Assembly (NCBI GenBank): GCA_002422225.1
Contig: DITX01000140.1
Location: 1-8,276 of the forward strand
DNA: 8,276 bases
Direction: 5' to 3'
Source of the DNA: Gammaproteobacteria bacterium UBA6173
Lineage (GTDB): Bacteria; Pseudomonadota; Gammaproteobacteria; Pseudomonadales; Pseudohongiellaceae
Part shown: positions 6,696 to 8,276 of the stretch, one piece after another
Layout: each line of letters opens with the position of its first letter
Position numbering within the stretch: the stretch's first letter is position 1
The notes under the pieces: model-generated
The model's input: the letters and a program-made list of their open reading frames with translations, nothing else
Told to the model about the DNA's origin: nothing
Databases searched by the model: none
Made by a program: the position numbers and the translations under genes

Positions 6696-7823
6696 ATGAA
6701 CACACTAATGAGTCGTCGCCGCTTGTTGTTTGGTGGCACAACGCTGGCCGGCGCTGCCATGCTGGGCGGTTTGTCTACCGGGGCATTGCGACTGATCAAC
6801 CCGGCAGTGGGTGAACTGGCGGCGCCTGTCACGCCAATTCGTATGTCGTCGAATGAAAACCCTTATGGGCCGTCACAGAAAGCCGTTGAAGCGATGCAAG
6901 CGGCGTTCAGTCAAAGCAACTTGTATGGCGGCATCAACGGCCAGATTTTTGAACTTCTGTCAAAAATCGAAGGCGTCCCGGCAAACCACATTACGATAGG
7001 TGCAGGTTCCGGCGAGCTGCTGCACGCAGGGGGTGTGTTAGCCAGCCTGCAACCAGGATCCATTGTGTCGCCTTATCCAACTTTTAATTCGTTGGCTCGT
7101 GCGGCGGAAGTATTGGGTACTGAAATCATCAACGTGCCCGTTGGTGAAGATATGCATATTGACCTGAACGCCATGTACGCTGCCATCAGGCCAGATACCA
7201 CGCTGGTGTACTTGTGCAACCCGAACAACCCGCTGCCCACCATCATCGAAAAGCAGGCACTGGAAGACTTTGTGCGCACCGTTGCCAAAGATCGTCTGGT
7301 ATTTATTGATGAAGCCTATTACGAATATGTCGACAACCCCCAGTTCAGCAGCATGATGCATCTGGTTGCTGAAGGGCTGAATAACATCATCATCGCGCGA
7401 ACGGCATCAAAAATTCACGGTTTTGCCGGCCTTAGAGTGGGATTTGGTTATGCACACCCAGACCTGATTGCAAAAATCAATCAGGTAAAAACCGGCAGCA
7501 TCAGCATACTGAGTCAACACGCGGCGTATACGGCCTATCAGGACATGGAATTTCAGGATTTTTCTCGCGCCAAAAACAAGGAAAGCCTGGCGCTGGTAGA
7601 AAGCATGTGTGACGAGTTAGGTCTGCGTTATGTCAAATCCAATGCCAATTTTGCGTTTTTCGAAACCGGCATGGACAGCGATGTGTTCCGCGCATCCATG
7701 CGCGAACACAACATTATGGTGGGTCGTACCTTCCAGCCTTTTCCGACCTGGGCACGTGTGAGCATGGCCAAGCCAGAGGAAATGGCGTACTTCGTGCAGA
7801 CGTATAAAAAGCTTTATGCGTGA
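6696..7823 (+). CDS. Tat-exported PLP-dependent aminotransferase (HisC-like, fold type I)
   Basis: A 375-residue aminotransferase related to histidinol-phosphate aminotransferases, but with an N-terminal twin-arginine signal (SRRRLLF, 6-12, then a hydrophobic stretch to about 30) that should send the folded, PLP-loaded enzyme to the periplasm. Conserved elements are SSNENPYGPS (51-60), Asn178 in NPNNP, Asp205 and Tyr208 in FIDEAYYEY, Lys239 in SKIHGFAGLR (probable Schiff-base lysine), Arg247 (PLP phosphate) and Arg354 in WARVS (substrate carboxylate). The core is therefore intact. The usual N-P-T-G after Asn178 reads N-P-L-P. The start has AAGGAG (6683-6688) 7 bases upstream; an ATG at 6708 would still keep the Arg pair but lacks that spacing. 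The gene follows the receptor by 33 bp. A biosynthetic histidine role is unlikely given the export signal and context. PvdN and PtaA of pyoverdine maturation are precedents for Tat-exported PLP enzymes. Substrate unknown. Confidence 0.93.
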   Translation: MNTLMSRRRLLFGGTTLAGAAMLGGLSTGALRLINPAVGELAAPVTPIRMSSNENPYGPSQKAVEAMQAAFSQSNLYGGINGQIFELLSKIEGVPANHITIGAGSGELLHAGGVLASLQPGSIVSPYPTFNSLARAAEVLGTEIINVPVGEDMHIDLNAMYAAIRPDTTLVYLCNPNNPLPTIIEKQALEDFVRTVAKDRLVFIDEAYYEYVDNPQFSSMMHLVAEGLNNIIIARTASKIHGFAGLRVGFGYAHPDLIAKINQVKTGSISILSQHAAYTAYQDMEFQDFSRAKNKESLALVESMCDELGLRYVKSNANFAFFETGMDSDVFRASMREHNIMVGRTFQPFPTWARVSMAKPEEMAYFVQTYKKLYA

Positions 7824-8276
7824 CGCTTAAAGTACTCACGGGCCGCGGCTGTCACCTTGCCGGATAACAACAAGGTGGCAGTCATCGTGGGAATGGGCAT
7901 CAGCGCAAACCCGGAGTTAATAATCGCAAACACCGCTTCCAGTGGAATAATGGCGCCAATCACCACCAGCCCCGTGTAATAGTATTTGTAACTGTCCTGC
8001 CGCTCCGCACCGATCAGAAACCCAAGGCTTTTGGCAGCGCAGTACCAGAACGTAAACATGGTACTCGAAGCAAAAATCAGCACCACAAAGGCAATCACCC
8101 CCGCCAAGCCACCTGCAACCGCTTGACCGCTGAATGCGTCACTCACGATAAACATCAAATGTGAGGGCAGCTCAGGCAGGTGACTGATCCGCACAAACAA
8201 TGTCATTAGCAGATAGAGGCCGACCATAAACGGCACCAAGCGCGCTGTCACATACCCCAGACGTTTGACGCCACCA
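7814..8276 (-). CDS. AGCS-family sodium/amino-acid symporter, C-terminal part (runs off right edge)
   Basis: The frame is open from the window edge to the TAA at 7814-7816, giving 153 residues starting GGVKRLGYVTARLVPFM. This matches the GGIKRIG...VPFM segment of alanine/glycine:cation symporters. The end of the protein (IFASSTMFTFWYCAAKSLGF, then GAIIPLEAVF and FALMPIPTMTATLLLSG) matches the family's C-terminal helices. It is an inner-membrane protein, likely with four membrane segments here, expected to import a small amino acid with sodium. From my memory of the family, roughly 100 residues with the GLFSNEAG signature normally lie between these two parts and are missing here, so this is a divergent short subfamily or an in-frame deletion. 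The true start is outside the window; GTG at 8251 lies inside the conserved segment. It overlaps the aminotransferase gene tail to tail by 10 bp. Confidence 0.8.
   Translation of the reverse strand, partial: GGVKRLGYVTARLVPFMVGLYLLMTLFVRISHLPELPSHLMFIVSDAFSGQAVAGGLAGVIAFVVLIFASSTMFTFWYCAAKSLGFLIGAERQDSYKYYYTGLVVIGAIIPLEAVFAIINSGFALMPIPTMTATLLLSGKVTAAAREYFKRHA
7850..7880 (+). repeat. Hairpin just past the aminotransferase stop, inside the symporter gene
   Basis: CACCTTG (7853-7859) and CAAGGTG (7871-7877) pair perfectly around an 11-base loop. On the + strand the stem extends by a U-G, a G-C and a U-A pair to 7850/7880. It begins 27 bases after the aminotransferase stop, where a terminator or 3'-protecting structure would be expected, but no T-run follows, so it is not a standard intrinsic terminator. 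It lies in symporter coding sequence and may be incidental. Confidence 0.3.

Noticed and set aside
1..8276. CRISPR arrays, tRNA or rRNA genes, insertion sequences, phage genes
   Set aside because: No regularly spaced repeats, no tRNA-like cloverleaf that I could see, and no transposase, integrase or phage motifs.

Overview
The window looks like a chromosomal segment of a Gram-negative bacterium, most likely a marine or environmental gammaproteobacterium. The evidence is an outer-membrane TonB-dependent receptor, a Tat-exported enzyme, a BlaI/M56-TonB regulatory pair, clear Shine-Dalgarno sites, moderate GC content and a VWA protein of a type I associate with that class. The class is an inference; no rRNA or other marker gene is present.

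Layout. Positions 1-3394 all read leftward. From right to left they hold a BlaI-type repressor (3008-3394), a BlaR1-like M56 metallopeptidase ending in a TonB C-terminal domain (1583-2995), an acyl-CoA dehydrogenase (326-1492, GTG start) and the first 80 codons of a VWA-domain protein running off the left edge (1-242). A 511-bp gene-free region (3395-3905) separates these from a rightward pair: a TonB-dependent receptor (3906-6662) and, 33 bp on, a PLP-dependent aminotransferase with a twin-arginine signal (6696-7823). At the right edge the 3' part of a leftward AGCS-family sodium/amino-acid symporter gene (7814-8276) overlaps the aminotransferase tail to tail by 10 bp.

How they may work together. 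The receptor probably imports a ligand into the periplasm. The exported aminotransferase could act there on an amine or amino-acid-like compound, and the symporter could carry an amino acid across the inner membrane. BlaI with the M56 protease resembles a membrane-signal-to-repressor pathway and lies divergent from the receptor, so control of the receptor operon is plausible but unproven. The acyl-CoA dehydrogenase and VWA genes have no obvious link to this theme.

The signals most worth a second look are: four nearly abutting inverted repeats upstream of the blaI-like gene, one filling the spacer of a good promoter; a well-placed internal Shine-Dalgarno and ATG that could release the TonB domain of the M56 protein as a separate small protein; the periplasmic aminotransferase with an altered N-P-T-G motif; and a symporter that seems to lack a central segment.
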